Positions 24,015 through 33,960 of a stretch of 64,000 nucleotides of DNA are shown in pieces (the stretch's first letter is position 1; the number at the start of each line of letters is the position of its first letter). The DNA is from Neoceratodus forsteri (taxonomy: Eukaryota; Chordata; Ceratodontiformes; Ceratodontidae): contig CM057456.1 of assembly GCA_016271365.2 (NCBI GenBank), positions 891,680,001 through 891,744,000 of the forward strand. Direction: 5' to 3'. Both the position numbers and the translations under genes were made by a program. The notes beneath the pieces were generated by a model, which was not told where the DNA came from, ran no database searches, and saw only the letters and a list, made by a program, of their open reading frames with translations.

Positions 24015-25000
24015 TCATCTTGGCCTTCTCCATCTGTAGTTTGAGGAGGACCCTCTGCAGAATGGGAAATGGAGGGAAGGCGTATAAAAATTTCCCTGTC
24101 CAGGATAGAGACAATGCGTCGCTCCAGAAAGCACCTGGCTCTGGAACGAGTGAGCAAAACTTGGGAAGTTGAATTGAAAGGCGAAAAGGTCGAGTTCCGG
24201 CTGCCCCCAATTTTGGAAGATGGAGTCCTCCACTTCCTGATGAAGCTCCCACTCGTGCGTGGGGGTCCGCGATCTGCTGAGACTGTCAGCAAGGACATTT
24301 AGAACTCCCAGTACGTGCATGGCCACTAGGGACAAGTGGTGCAGGACTGCCCAGTTCCACACCCTGGTCGCTTCCCTGCAAAGAGGGTACGACCGGGTTC
24401 CTCCTTGTTTGTTGATGTACCAAACCACCGACATATTGTCCGTTTGGATCAGCAGTGTTCCCTCGGGCAGCAGGGGCTGAAAGGCCTGTAAGGCATACAG
24501 GACCGCCCTGAGCTCTAGAACATTGATGTGAAGAGAAAGCTCCAAGCCGGACCAAAGTCCCTGGGCTTGGTGGTCCCCCAGATGCGCACCCCACCCCATG
24601 TTTGAGGCATCCGTGGTGAGTGTGGCAACAGGCGCTGGTCTTCGAAATGGGAGACCCAAGGAAAGATTGTATGGATTCATCCACCACAGAAGATCCTTCC
24701 TGACCGCTGAGAAGATAAGGAACGGATGGTCCAGATCGTCCAAAAGCTGGTCCCACTGCACCCTCAGGGACCACTTAGTGATCCTCATGTGGAGCCTGGC
24801 TAGGGGAACGTTACAAATGGAAGCTGCCATGAGGCCTAACAGGCGAAAGACCTGCCTGGCTGGGATGGTCTGGCAAGGCACCACCTTGGCGGCCTGGTGG
24901 ACCAGAGTCTCCACTCTGTCCAGAGGAAGGAAAGCTCTGTACTGGACCGTGTCGAGGACCGCCCCAATAAACTGTAGTCTCTGGGTGGGGATGAGGTATG
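24015..25000 (-). CDS. DIRS-B RNase H and downstream polymerase region
   Basis: The open frame (25076-24015) contains VATLTTDASNMGWGAHLGDH, LELRAVLYALQAF, LLIQTDNMSVVWYINKQGG and NVLADSLSRS. These are the acidic D-E-D residues of an RNase H of the DIRS type, which removes template RNA. The end reads WGQPELDLFAFQFN. A shifted frame continues with MILIAPLWLRQIWF, a conserved DIRS block of unknown function. Confidence 0.8.
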
Positions 25001-25810
25001 ACTTGGGCGCGTTGACAGTGATCCCAAGTCGATTGAACAGGTCCAGGGTAAATGACAGAGCCCCCCAATAACGCATTCCTGGAAGGGGTCGCTAGTAGCC
25101 AATCGTCCAGGTAGGGAAACACTGCAATGCCCCTGCAGCGTAAAAACGCCGCAACCACTGTCAGGGCCTGACCACCGGGCGGTGTTGGAGGTGCCGCCAG
25201 TCCCGGCGTCGGGACTGCTGTGGTAACTGGTGGCGTTGGAGTCACCAGCGGTCCCGGCGTCAGAACTGTAGCACTTGGTAAAAACCTGAGGTGCCGAAGA
25301 TAGGCCAAAGGGGAGTGCTCGGAATTGGAAGTGCTCCCCCCTGAACAGGAAATGCAGGAACCGATGGTGGTTGGGGAAAATAGGAATATGTAGGTAGGCA
25401 TCCTGCATATCCAGGGCGCAGAGCCAGTGATTCTTCAACAGGAGCAGCAGAAGGCTCTGCAGTGTCAGCATGCGAAACTTCTTGTACTCGACAAATTGAT
25501 TCAGCTGACTGAGATCTAGAATGGGTCGGAAGTCCCCGGTCTTTTTTGGAACCAGGAAAAAATGGGAGTAGAAGCCTTTCCCTGCTTGCCCTGGAGGGAC
25601 TCGCTCGATCGCTTGTTTTAGCAAGAGCAAATTTATTTCCTCTTGGACGAGGAAAGCCTGATCCCGAGAGTATGAGGACTTCACCGGAGGGTTTCCCAGA
25701 GGAATTTCCAGTTGCTCTGTAGTGTGACCTGAGGCCACTATTTGCAGGACCCACTCGTCGGAGGTAATCGCCCTCCGCTCCTGCACATGGAGAGCGAACC
25801 TCCCCCCCAC
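25000..25810 (-). pseudogene. DIRS-B reverse transcriptase, disrupted by an internal duplication
   Basis: The frame from 25810 reads FFLVPKKTGDFRPILDLSQL, then LCALDMQDAYLHIPI (motif A Asp) and FRALPFGLSSAPQVFTK. The 107-nt copied segment (25165-25271) breaks the frame before motif C. In the next frame the RT resumes at LTVVAAFLRCRGIAVFPY with LDDW (YLDD codons at 25102-25113). Apart from that insertion the motif set is complete, so the damage is recent relative to the rest of the domain. Confidence 0.83.
25165..25271. repeat. 107-nt direct repeat, copy inside RT
   Basis: It matches 27514-27620 at 105 of 107 positions, in the same orientation. Its minus-strand reading TPPVTTAVPTPGLAAPP is gag-like and foreign to RT. 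Confidence 0.9.
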
Positions 25811-25946
25811 CTGCTCCTCGCACGAGGCTGAGGAGGCAGTGGGGACAGGGAGTCAAGAGGGCGGGTCGGGTCAGGGGAGGACACCCTGACCGACGCAGAT
25901 TCTTGGAGGCAGGGGTGGTAACGATACCCGTGGCCTTCCGCTTGCC

Positions 25947-28459
25947 TTATCGAGGCACCTGAGCGGATTTCCCCTGCCGCCAGGTCCTCTTCTGAAAGAG
26001 TTGCTGTTGTCTTCGTTGAGGAGCACCCGACCGGTACATCAATCGAACAGATCTAAGGGCAATACCTTTGTCCTGTAGTTCTGTAATTATGTCTCTGGTG
26101 TCGCCTCCGAAAAGTACCGAGCCCCCAGAAAGGAGCATCCTGAATTGCCGACTGAACCTCGTTAGCGAGGCCAGAGAGGCGAAGCCAGGAATGCTGTCTC
26201 AGGGCCAAGGCAGTCGCCGAGGTATGGGCCATGGAATCGACCGAATGGTAGGTGGCCCGTAGAGCATGCCTACAAGAAATCCTGGAGAGGCAAAGATCCT
26301 TGGCGAGTTCCTCGAGAGGCGAAGGATCCATACACTGGACCTTCGCCTCCAACCTGGCCATAGTCACTTTTTGGTGGGACACCATATGGGCCACATAACT
26401 GAGGGAGCAGAGCGCACACGTGGCCGAAGAATAAACTTTCTTGCCAAATTGGTCCATCTGCCTCGACTCCTTATACGGAGGAGTAATGCTCAAGTGCTTG
26501 GGTGAAGCGGAGCGATCATGAGCTGCTAAAATGACCACGGAGTCTGCCTTCGGATGGGTCTTCAAAAAAGGAGCATCCTTAGGTGCCCGGTAAAGCCTGC
26601 CCACCCGCTTGGGGACAGCCGGGATAGAGTGAGGCATCTGCCAGGTGGTGGTAGTGAGGTCTTGGTGGGGGGCCATCCATGGAGGAACTGGGACTGGAGA
26701 GAGGGACTCTAAATCGAGGTGCTCCACGAGGTGCTGTAACATTGGGTCCTGTTCCTCTGACTCCCAATCGAAATAATCTCTGAGGGCCCTCAAGATATCC
26801 GAGAAGGAAGGATCCTCAGGTGCCAATTTCGGTGAGGTCTTGCCTCTTGGCTCAGGTTCCTCCATAATTTCCTCCTCTGAAGAGTCCTCTCTCCCATCAG
26901 AACTATTGTCGGCCTCCTCCACTGGACGACATTCAAAGCAAGAAAGGGGAAAGTCCAGTTGAGTTTTCCCCGAGAGGAGGACAATCAGACCCAAACTACT
27001 CAGGAAAGGGGACCTATGAAGCGGCAGAGGTGGAAGTCTTGCTTCTAGGTCCAAAACCAACCCCGACCTCGCTCCCTGCCACCAAGACTGTAGAAAGGAC
27101 TTGAAATCTGGCATAGCCGAAGGGGGTGGAGGCGGAGTTGGTTGAGGCTGGGGGGGAGGAGGAGGAGGAGGAGGTGGAACAGCAACTGGCGGAGGGTAAT
27201 ACCCATGCGGACCCATGTAATGGGTATATGGATGATAACCCTGGTAAAACTGTCCCATTGGACTCCAACCAGGAGTGGGAACCTCCGGGTAAGGATCCCC
27301 ATGTGGGTAATGGGGGACAGTGAGGGGACGGTTATAATACCCCGTCATCAGCCCTGACGTCGGAGGAACCCACGTTGGACCCGCTGTAGTGGCGTCGGAA
27401 CAGTCCATGTTATAGGGACCTACGTCGGCACCAGCGCCACCCGATCCAGCGTCGGCACCGGACAAAGAGTCTCAGTGGTAGGAGTCGGGTCCGGCGTCAG
27501 GGCCGACGGAATAGGCCTGACCACCGGGCGGTGTTGGAGGTGCCGCCAGTCCCGGCGTCGGGACTGCTGTGGTAACTGGTGGCGTTGGAGTCACCAGCGG
27601 TACCAGCGTCAGAACTGTAGTGACTGGGGCTGTAGTCCATCCTCGGGCTGAGGAGGGGCCTCCAGAGAAAGGCCATCCGGCCGAGGAGGAGCCTCCTGAC
27701 CCTGGTCCCCAGCAGGGGAGTGCGGGAAAGAACCCCCAAAATCAGCTGGTTTACCAGCGTCCCCTCGGCCTCGCCGGACGTGTCCATAGTGGAATGTGAG
27801 GACACGGGCGAGGGAAGAACAGGAGGGAGTGGAGCTGTCTTCCTTTTGGTCCCGCCGGACGTCGGTTGTAGCACCAGAAGGCCCAGATGGGGGAACCGAG
27901 CCCGTGCGGCCGACTTAGCGGGAGTGGTCGGGCGGTCGGGGAGAGAACCCCCAGCCGACTTAACAACCGAGGCCGGGCGACTGCCCCCAGCCGGGGATAT
28001 CGACTTAATGGCCACCAGGCGTTCTCCAGAGGAGCCGGAGGCCGACTTACCGGCTAGTGCAGTGCAGTCGCTGGAGGAGCCGGCGGCCAACTTATCTGCA
28101 TGCAGTGTCTCCTTACCTGGGTGCTTCGATGGTGGCTGGGCCTTGCTGGTAGAGGGCCTGACGTCGTCTGCGGAGCGAGCCCGCTCCCTCGACTTCTCCT
28201 TGTGCTTTTTAGGAGAAGATTTGTTGGACAAGTCCCTAAGTTTGTCCATCTTCTTCTCAAGCGAAAGTAGATGGGCCTTGAGAAGATGGGCCTCCAACGC
28301 TTGCTGTCTCCGCTTTTTGGCAGCCTGATTGAAAGACTGACAGTCGGGGCAGGAGGAGACTGGATGGTCTGGGCCTAGGCAGATGACGCACCTGGAATGC
28401 CCGTCTTTGCGCGGTATCTGAGTGCCACACTGGGAGCACTTCTTCATCGGAGAAGACAT
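25947..28459 (-). pseudogene. DIRS-B gag-like ORF1
   Basis: The start ATG at 28459 gives MSSPMKKCSQCGTQIPRKDG and then CVICLGPDHPVSSCPDC, the zinc-knuckle-like motif. A basic, Ser/Lys-rich region follows. A frameshift near 27500 leads into a second frame (27465-26053) with a G/Y/P-rich low-complexity stretch (YYNRP, YQGYHPYTHYMGPHGYY) and a polyproline run at about 27130-27180. Next come DFKSFLQSWWQGARSG, an acidic part, and a conserved C-terminal domain with MDQFGKKVYSSATCAL and SRISCRHALRATYHSV. The presumed role is RNA binding and particle assembly. Confidence 0.75.
27514..27620. repeat. 107-nt direct repeat, gag copy (likely source)
   Basis: It lies in the Pro/Thr-rich part of gag, where its composition fits the surrounding frame. 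It is almost identical to 25165-25271. Confidence 0.9.
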
Positions 28460-28554
28460 GTAATTATTTAAACTAAAAGAAGAAATAGCGAGTTTTGTTG
28501 GAAAACCGCACGAAAAACACTTTCCGACGGACGCTGAATGGAGTCTGTGAAGCG

Positions 28555-28747
28555 ACCAGCACCTAGGCGACAGCGGGAAAGAACTGGAGTGCATGGGGAC
28601 GGGCCAACTTTATACCGGCCACGCTGATGTCAGTCACGGACGCCGGTGGGCGGTCCCCCCCATCAGGGATTGCTAGAAAAGTCTGCCGTGCGGCCCAACG
28701 TCAGTCCTATTTGTGATGACCTACTGAAGGAACCCTCTCGAAGTAAG
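28555..28747. repeat. DIRS-B right inverted terminal repeat
   Basis: It ends 'ctctcgaagtaagat'. LINE-K coding resumes at the next bases. Confidence 0.8.
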
Positions 28748-29562
28748 ATCATCCTGTTCCCTGCATGCAGAAAGATCCTCATTAAGGTGATTCTCCCCAT
28801 TTTTGCCTATGGGGACATCGTTTGTAGTGCTGCTCCAGTCCACCTTAGCAAAACTGGACCCTCTTATCGATCTGCCTTGGACAAACCCCTGCATACTCAC
28901 TACTGCTCTTTATATACCTCCCTCTTCCTCCCTTTTCTAGATGCCAGGTTCCTTACCCACTGTGTCTCCTTTATTTCCAAATTTTGGTTTGGCACCCTCC
29001 CCTCATAGTTTGTATCTCTACTCTCTTCCCTCCATCTACCTCTTATATGCTCCGCAATGCTTGTTCTCGCTTTCTTGCTCTCCCCCAGTGAAATACACTG
29101 TTGGTCAAGCTGCCTTCTTGTTCCACTTTCCTAAACTATGGAGCTCTCTTCCCCCTTCAATATGTTATGCTCTCCTTCATGCCCTGAAACTTCTCTGTGA
29201 CTTCTAAAACTCCTGCAGCTGCTCCTGATGTGGGGTGGGCTACTGTGTGCTGCACTCCACCCTACAATGATACTTTTACATTAATTCTCTCCATTATCAG
29301 TGACTACCTCCCACTCATCATATTTTTGCTTCCTTCTATTGTTATTGTATTGCAATTTTATTGTTACAAGTATTTTCCTGTAATTTGCTTGTTATTCCTA
29401 TTTTGTCATATTACTGTATTTTTATTCAGTGTACTTCGTATTTGCCGCGTTTCTAATTATTACCCTTTCCCCAGGACGCATCTGGAAATGAACTAATACC
29501 AGCTCAGTATGTCTTTCCTGGTAAAACTTTTGACATAAATAAATAAAATAAAATAAATAAAG
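28748..29562 (+). pseudogene. LINE-K polymerase C-terminus and 3' UTR
   Basis: The frame reads ILFPACRK and then ILPIFAYGDIVCSAAP, FLPFLDARFLTHCVSFISKF and, after a shift, VGQAAFLFHFPKLWSSLPP. These correspond to SPYMATSAGQLAFRARLPKL in LINE-E. The stop is followed by ~330 bases of 3' UTR with 'ccccaggacgcatctggaa' and the (AAATA)n tail. Confidence 0.8.
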
Positions 29563-29570
29563 TTTTAAAT

Positions 29571-30995
29571 GTACCATAATATAAGTGCAATAAACCACTT
29601 CAGAATAAGGTTTAATGGATTAAGTGCACTTCACAAGGGCATAAAAAAACTCAGCCTTCGGCCTCATGCCTCACACTCCTGGGGCAAGCATTGCAGATCC
29701 TTTCAGCCCCACTCTGGCATGGTTCATGCCTACATAAGCTCCATTCCTACAGAGTAAATTGCAACACAACTTTGAAGAAAAGGTCTAATAAATCAGCTGG
29801 GTCTGATGGTGTCAGAAGGGTAGCGTATTGTGCCACCACGTGGGAGACCAGTGTTTGCAACTTAAGCCACAGCCAAAGTAGTCTTGTGAGAGTTTCAGAG
29901 GTAACATTCTGAGTTCATGGGGAAGTTCATTGCTCACCAGCAGTGCAACCATGTGCAGGCTATGAGAGTGGTCCTTAGGCAGGTGATGGGAACAGTGGAA
30001 CAGTCTAGTAGTTCTGTGAGCCCCACAGTGGTATGGTCCCTCCACTCTTCAAGGATAGAGTGGCACGGGGGAGGAGAAAATATAAAACTTTGTGCTTGCT
30101 ATAGGATGATGGCCACTGGTTCTCCAAGGCCCTGTCTTTCCAGGAAACATTAGTGGCTGTATTATCTGGCTTCAGGGCTGGGAGGTCCCTACCAAGCTAC
30201 CTTAACTCACTTTTAAGCTCCGGTTCACCTTACTTATATTTGCTCCATAAGTGGCACTCACCTCTTCTCTCTTTCCCCTGCCCCCCAGACTTCTGCAGGG
30301 CATTTAGGTTTTTCTTTCCGGTTGCACATATTCTGGTACAAGTACAACCTCCTACACTTGCTTTTCACAGCTTCTTCTCTTTCAGCTCTGAAACCTTTTC
30401 TCCATGAGATCACCTCCCCCGTATGCTCCTGTCTGTTTTCTGTTCTCCTTCATTGGAGAATCTCCCCTCTATCTGCTACCAAACTAGTATGGGTTTGCTC
30501 CTGTTTATGACAGTCCTAGCAAAGTGAGCATCACTCATATTATGCCTGAGTTCCACAGATACATAAACACACAGAATTTAACGGCAGAAAAGATCCAATG
30601 GCCTATCTAGAATACCAAAGTTATTTCTTGTACATTATGGGAGCACTTGCTCCATTTGTCCTCCTAGACACGGCTACATATTATGTATATTCTTGCACCT
30701 TACTCCAAGGGGTTGGTTGCTTATATACTTTTTTGCACATTGTTATAAGCTGCATGTCCCTGTATGCTGTGTTCATATGCTGTTTATGCCTTTTGCACAT
30801 TGCATGTCTCTTTTTCTGTACATGTTCTTCTTACTGTTTTCCTTTCACCCTACCCCTCCCCCCCCATCCACATACTGTGGAAAGTTGTGGCCCACAGTTC
30901 AATGTGCCCTCTTGGTCAACTAAAGTTTAAATAAATAAAATATAGCACTTATTTTACTTGGTACAAGAACTGTTGACTAAGACAAACTTTCTTAC
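29571..30995. other. Intronic DNA with possible SINE and L2-type tail
   Basis: No gene was recognised. Around 29797-29870 the plus strand has 'tagcgtattgtgcca' and 'gggagaccagtgtttgcaa', which resemble the A-box to B-box part of a decayed tRNA-derived SINE. At about 30850-30945 a T/C-rich stretch ends 'ggtcaactaaagtttaaataaa', similar to the L2 tail found elsewhere in the window. Both assignments are weak. Confidence 0.35.
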
Positions 30996-31109
30996 CTGTG
31001 GGCTGTGCTGAACAGTACTCCTCATGAGCTTCTCCAAACCCTGTGACTGACATTGCCACTGCAATTGTACGCGATGCAATCGATATGACATGGCCATGTA
31101 TTTCTGTAC
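30996..31109 (-). CDS. TMEM245: TMEM245 exon (upstream of the two)
   Basis: This is a 114-nt exon on the minus strand. The acceptor 'tttttctgtag' ends at 31110, and the donor 'gtaagaaag' starts at 30995. Both ends are phase 1, so it joins in frame to the exon at 11242-11445 across a 19.55-kb intron. The 37 complete codons read TEIHGHVISIASRTIAVAMS and VTGFGEAHEEYCSAQPT. From memory this matches the TMEM245 stretch (consensus roughly [20 protein letters not shown]) just before the Ser-rich linker and [11 protein letters not shown] block encoded by the next exon. It is free of stops and looks functional. The preceding exon lies beyond 64000 or was not recognised. Confidence 0.82.
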
Positions 31110-31244
31110 CTACAGAAAAATATAATATAAAATCAGTCACCGAGACAACTGCTGGGATTCACCCCATACTGGCTACTTTCAAGCTGTGAGGACAGACAGT
31201 CAGAAATACACAAATGTAGCATGTGTTCCATCTCAGCTAGTTGA

Positions 31245-32005
31245 AAAACATAAGAAACATGGACGCTGATGGCAAATAAGGACCACATGGCCCATCCAGT
31301 CTGCCCTTTTTTGTTGCATTGCTTGTACTGTACACACCTCCAGGTCTATGGCACTTTCTCTGCCACCCCCTTACCTATCCCTTATGACTCCCTTTGCACT
31401 TATCCCAGGCTTTCTTGAATCCCAACACTGTTTTCGCCCCCACAGCCTCTGCTGGAAGACCGTTCCAGGCATCCACCACCCTTTCTATGAAGAAGTATTA
31501 ACTCACATCTCTCCTAAACCTATCCCTTCCAGCTTTATACCATGGCCCCTTGTTCTGTAGCACCCCTTCCTCCGAAAAATACCTCACACTTGTACCTTAT
31601 TCACTCTCATGAGGTATTTAAAGGTCTCGCTCATATCTCCCCTCTCTCTCCTCTCCTCTCCTCCAGGGTGTATATGTTTAATTGCTTTAGCATCTCCTCA
31701 TAGGACATTTGATATAGACCTTGTACCATTTTAGTAGGCCTCCTGTGAACAGCCTCCATCCTGTCTATGTCCATCCTGAGATGTGGCCTCCAAAAGGGAC
31801 ACAGTATTCCAGGTGGGTCTTACTAAAGACCTATATAGTGGCAACACCACTTCCCTCGTCCTGCTGGTAATACTCCTACCTATACATCCCACTAGCTCTA
31901 CCGATCACTTTGTCCCATTGTCTGGCCACCATCAGTTCATCTGATATGATTATCCCCAGGTATCTTTCCTGCTTGGTTGCTGCTAGTATTTCTCCCCCCA
32001 TTTTG
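31245..32005 (-). mobile_element. CR1-like LINE, 3' end fragment (minus strand)
   Basis: The reverse complement carries the well-known CR1 3' coding and UTR pattern. It has a block for 'cctatgaggagatgctaaag', then 'gggagatatgagcgagacct', a block meaning an ordinary MRVV-type basic end, and 'gggcagactggatgggccat' close to 31250. The fragment is 5'-truncated, with no open frame across it. The opposite-strand ORF at 31348-31560 is a shadow of it. Confidence 0.72.
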
Positions 32006-32424
32006 TAAGGAATAAGACAGAAACATCACCCAATAATGGAAATTTTCTTGTGGCCATCTTGTAGTTATTATGAGCATATATTTCAGGGGTTACATTTAAG
32101 TTCTGCAGCCAACAGCCACCAGGATTTGTGACTGGTAAACTCCATTGGCAACACAGAGATTTCCACTGGCCCTACTGGTGTACTTATCAAAAATGTGCCG
32201 TTTCGAATAAAAGTTAGCAGGGCTCGTTAAAGGAAAAGCATATTAGCTCAATACAGAATCTACGAGCATTTGGCTAGTGGGCCAGAACCAATTTTGACCC
32301 CCTGTTCTATACTACACTGTTGCCCACTACTATCCACTGATTTCAGGGAACTGTACAATCAGACATAATGTATAACAATATGAATAGAAACATATAACTT
32401 GCCGGTAGATAAGGACAGCTTGGC

Positions 32425-32800
32425 CAGATAAGCAACACTAGAGAAGGGAAGTGTGTCCAGGAACCCCAGGTCCAACCTTGTGAGCCTGTAGTTCAGTGGT
32501 TAGAGCACTGGGATGGTATTCTGGGAGCCTTGATTCAATTCCCAGTAGGTTACATTATTTCTTTCTCACTACAATCTGTGTGATTTTAATTGTTTAGCAG
32601 TGACTAGTACTGCACTAAAAACATCTAATTCTCATTGATGATTTCTAATTGCAGGATATGCAATACCAGAAGAAGAAAGTCTGCCTGGGAACCTCAGGTT
32701 CAACCACGTGAGCCTGTAGCTCATTGGCTAGAGTACTAGGATGGTATTCTGGGGCCCTGGTTCAATTCCCAGTAGATCACATTTCCTTTGCACTACAATT
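32425..32800 (+). mobile_element. Two tandem tRNA-derived SINE-like units
   Basis: Two units with a period of about 228 bases (anchors 'aggtccaacc' 32469 and 'aggttcaacc' 32696) each contain a tRNA-like head. The A-box-like 'tagttcagtggttagagc' is followed by the B-box-like 'gattcaattcc' (unit 1) or 'ggttcaattcc' (unit 2). The 35 bases before each head are also shared, so the whole unit, not just the head, is duplicated. The 3' part is 'cactacaatntgtgtga' and A/T-rich DNA. Acceptor-stem pairing is only partial, so this is not a functional tRNA gene. Confidence 0.65.
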
Positions 32801-32843
32801 TGTGTGAAAAAAAAAAGGTAATATTCAAAAATAAGGAAAGTCT

Positions 32844-32844
<1 letters not shown>

Positions 32845-32879
<35 letters not shown>
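32845..32879. repeat. (TA)n microsatellite
   Basis: About 17 TA units directly after the second SINE-like unit. Confidence 0.95.
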
Positions 32880-32881
<2 letters not shown>

Positions 32882-32899
32882 TATACATATATATGTATA

Positions 32900-33055
32900 A
32901 TGTGAAATTGTTCTTCCTATATATTTTTGTAATGCTTATCTTGTGGTGCATATTGTATTACTGTATGTATTTATGATCACGGGTCGCACCTGTAAATGGA
33001 ATTGTAGTCCAGAGTGCTAACCCGTATACAAATAAAAATCAAATCAATATATGGA
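32900..33055 (+). mobile_element. L2-type 3' tail fragment
   Basis: The sequence from 'cgcacctgtaaatgg' (32986) to 'gctaacccgtatacaaataaa' (33037) aligns with the tails of LINE-H and of the SINEs at 56396 and 58797. The upstream part is an unassigned 3' UTR or SINE body. Confidence 0.5.
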
Positions 33056-33172
33056 TTAAACGCAGAAACTCTGAATAAAGCAAAAAAAACAAAAAAAAAA
33101 CAATGAATACAACAAGGGAATATACTACCAACAGTATACTTAAAGGGTATTCAGAAACCAAGAAGCAAGAAA

Positions 33173-33390
33173 TGGAAATTACATACTTGCTGTAATTCTT
33201 GATCTTCTTGGACGGAGTCTCCACCACTCATTCACACTAACGGGACTACGCCAGAGATGGTAGGACCCTGCGGGAGCCAAAAATTTTCAGGAGGGCCAGT
33301 GTCAGGATAGGATTGCGCATGTACTGTACGGCACCGCAAGACTAGTTCATGCCGTATAGGCTATCTCGGTATCGACCCTCCAACCACCTC
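33173..33390. repeat. DIRS-F left inverted terminal repeat
   Basis: It begins 'tggaaattacatacttgctg' and pairs, inverted, with 44950-45125 at roughly 80% by eye. Confidence 0.78.
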
Positions 33391-33565
33391 AGTATCTTTT
33401 CGATCGAGGAGGTGCAGCATAAACTAACGAAAGAAAACCTAACCCTAACTTCCGGACACATGAAGGCCCGGATGACCCATGTAAGAAGGGTCAATTTAAC
33501 AGTGTCTTCACTGCCCGAACAACAAGGAAGTGAAGACAAAAACAGAATGAGTAAGCTCTGTTCAA

Positions 33566-33653
33566 GATCATCAAGAGTTACAGTAAGTAATTTCCATATC
33601 TTCCTGGACTAAAAGTCTCCACCACTCATTCACATTAATGGGAGAGTACCGAG
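33566..33653. repeat. DIRS-F internal complementary region
   Basis: The reverse complement of the left end ('gttacagtaagtaatttcca') is followed by that of the right end ('cttcctggactaaaagtctc'). Confidence 0.82.
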
Positions 33654-33699
33654 CTAAAATCCCAGGTCAGGCGGTAGGAGGCAGAGCTCACTCTGGACA

Positions 33700-33960
33700 G
33701 AAGTTCAAAGGACTGTCCTGCCAAGAAAGCGAACTGTCTGGCATGGGTATCTAGAGCATAGTGCTTTTACAAAGGTGTGCAATGAGCTCCAACTCGCGGC
33801 CTTGCAGAAGTCTGCAATGGGTACAATACGAATCTCCGCTAGAAAAGCCGCAACCATTCTGTTAGAGTGGTGTGAACCCGGCCTTCCAACTTGATCTGCA
33901 CCATGGACTAGTAGTGTCGAAGACATGCTACTAACCAAGCCGAAATACATCTCGTGGCAA
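33700..33960 (-). pseudogene. DIRS-F tyrosine recombinase remnant
   Basis: The frame contains HHSNRMVAAFLAEIRIV, DFCKAASWSSLHTFVKALC and RYPCQT. It corresponds to HSTRGMAAPAAFLRN ... ASWSSAHTFTKHY in DIRS-B. The H-x-x-R box reads HSNR. The Tyr nucleophile position is altered, giving KALCSRY in place of KHYSLDI. The L1 interrupts it on the right, so the domain is dead. Confidence 0.7.

Larger units (their letters stand above)
22353..28747 (-). mobile_element. DIRS-B, nearly complete DIRS retrotransposon
   Basis: It is inserted in the third quarter of the LINE-K polymerase. The inverted ends are 22353-22560 and 28555-28747 ('acctactgaaggaaccctct' against the left end). The internal complementary region is at 22612-22735. 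Going leftwards from the right end there are gag (28459-25947), RT (25810-25000), RNase H (about 25000-24015) and tyrosine recombinase (23861-22818). The coding part is among the best preserved in the window. It has a 107-nt insertion in the RT, one TGA stop in the recombinase and a frameshift in gag. It belongs to the family of DIRS-A. Confidence 0.9.
14530..29562 (+). mobile_element. LINE-K, L2-like LINE split in three by DIRS insertions
   Basis: The pieces are 14530-15961, 22089-22352 and 28748-29562. They read in order through one polymerase. The C-terminal end of the endonuclease has LSDHHMVYRV. The region before the RT has RVRQSHLPWIS. The RT contains VIFVDLTKAYDTI and a YADD box near 15880. 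Piece two continues INVQRWFHENQLSL, and piece three has LPIFAYGDIVCSAAP. The family is the same as LINE-E (34313-35592), and the 3' ends match through 'aggacgcatctgga' and 'cctggtaaaactttt'. The tail is (AAATA)n. A possible 8-bp target duplication ttttaaat lies at 14522-14529 and 29563-29570. The 5' side is truncated, and stops are present. Confidence 0.8.

Noticed and set aside
27720..28328. 202-codon plus-strand ORF
   Set aside because: Antisense shadow of the DIRS-B gag. Its openness follows from the codon use of gag on the other strand.
31348..31560. Plus-strand ORF after the second exon
   Set aside because: It is the antisense of a CR1-like 3' end.
32480..32800. Functional tRNA genes
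   Set aside because: Box-like elements are present, but acceptor-stem pairing is poor, the two copies differ, and the units extend beyond a tRNA. A SINE head fits better.
32788..32976. 62-codon ORF rich in Ile and Tyr on the plus strand
   Set aside because: It is the translation of the (TA)n microsatellite and its AT-rich flank, not a gene.
33039..33227. Hydrophobic minus-strand ORF that could look like a membrane exon of TMEM245
   Set aside because: It comes from A-rich DNA read backwards, runs across the DIRS-F left end, lacks splice sites in the right phase, and does not resemble TMEM245.
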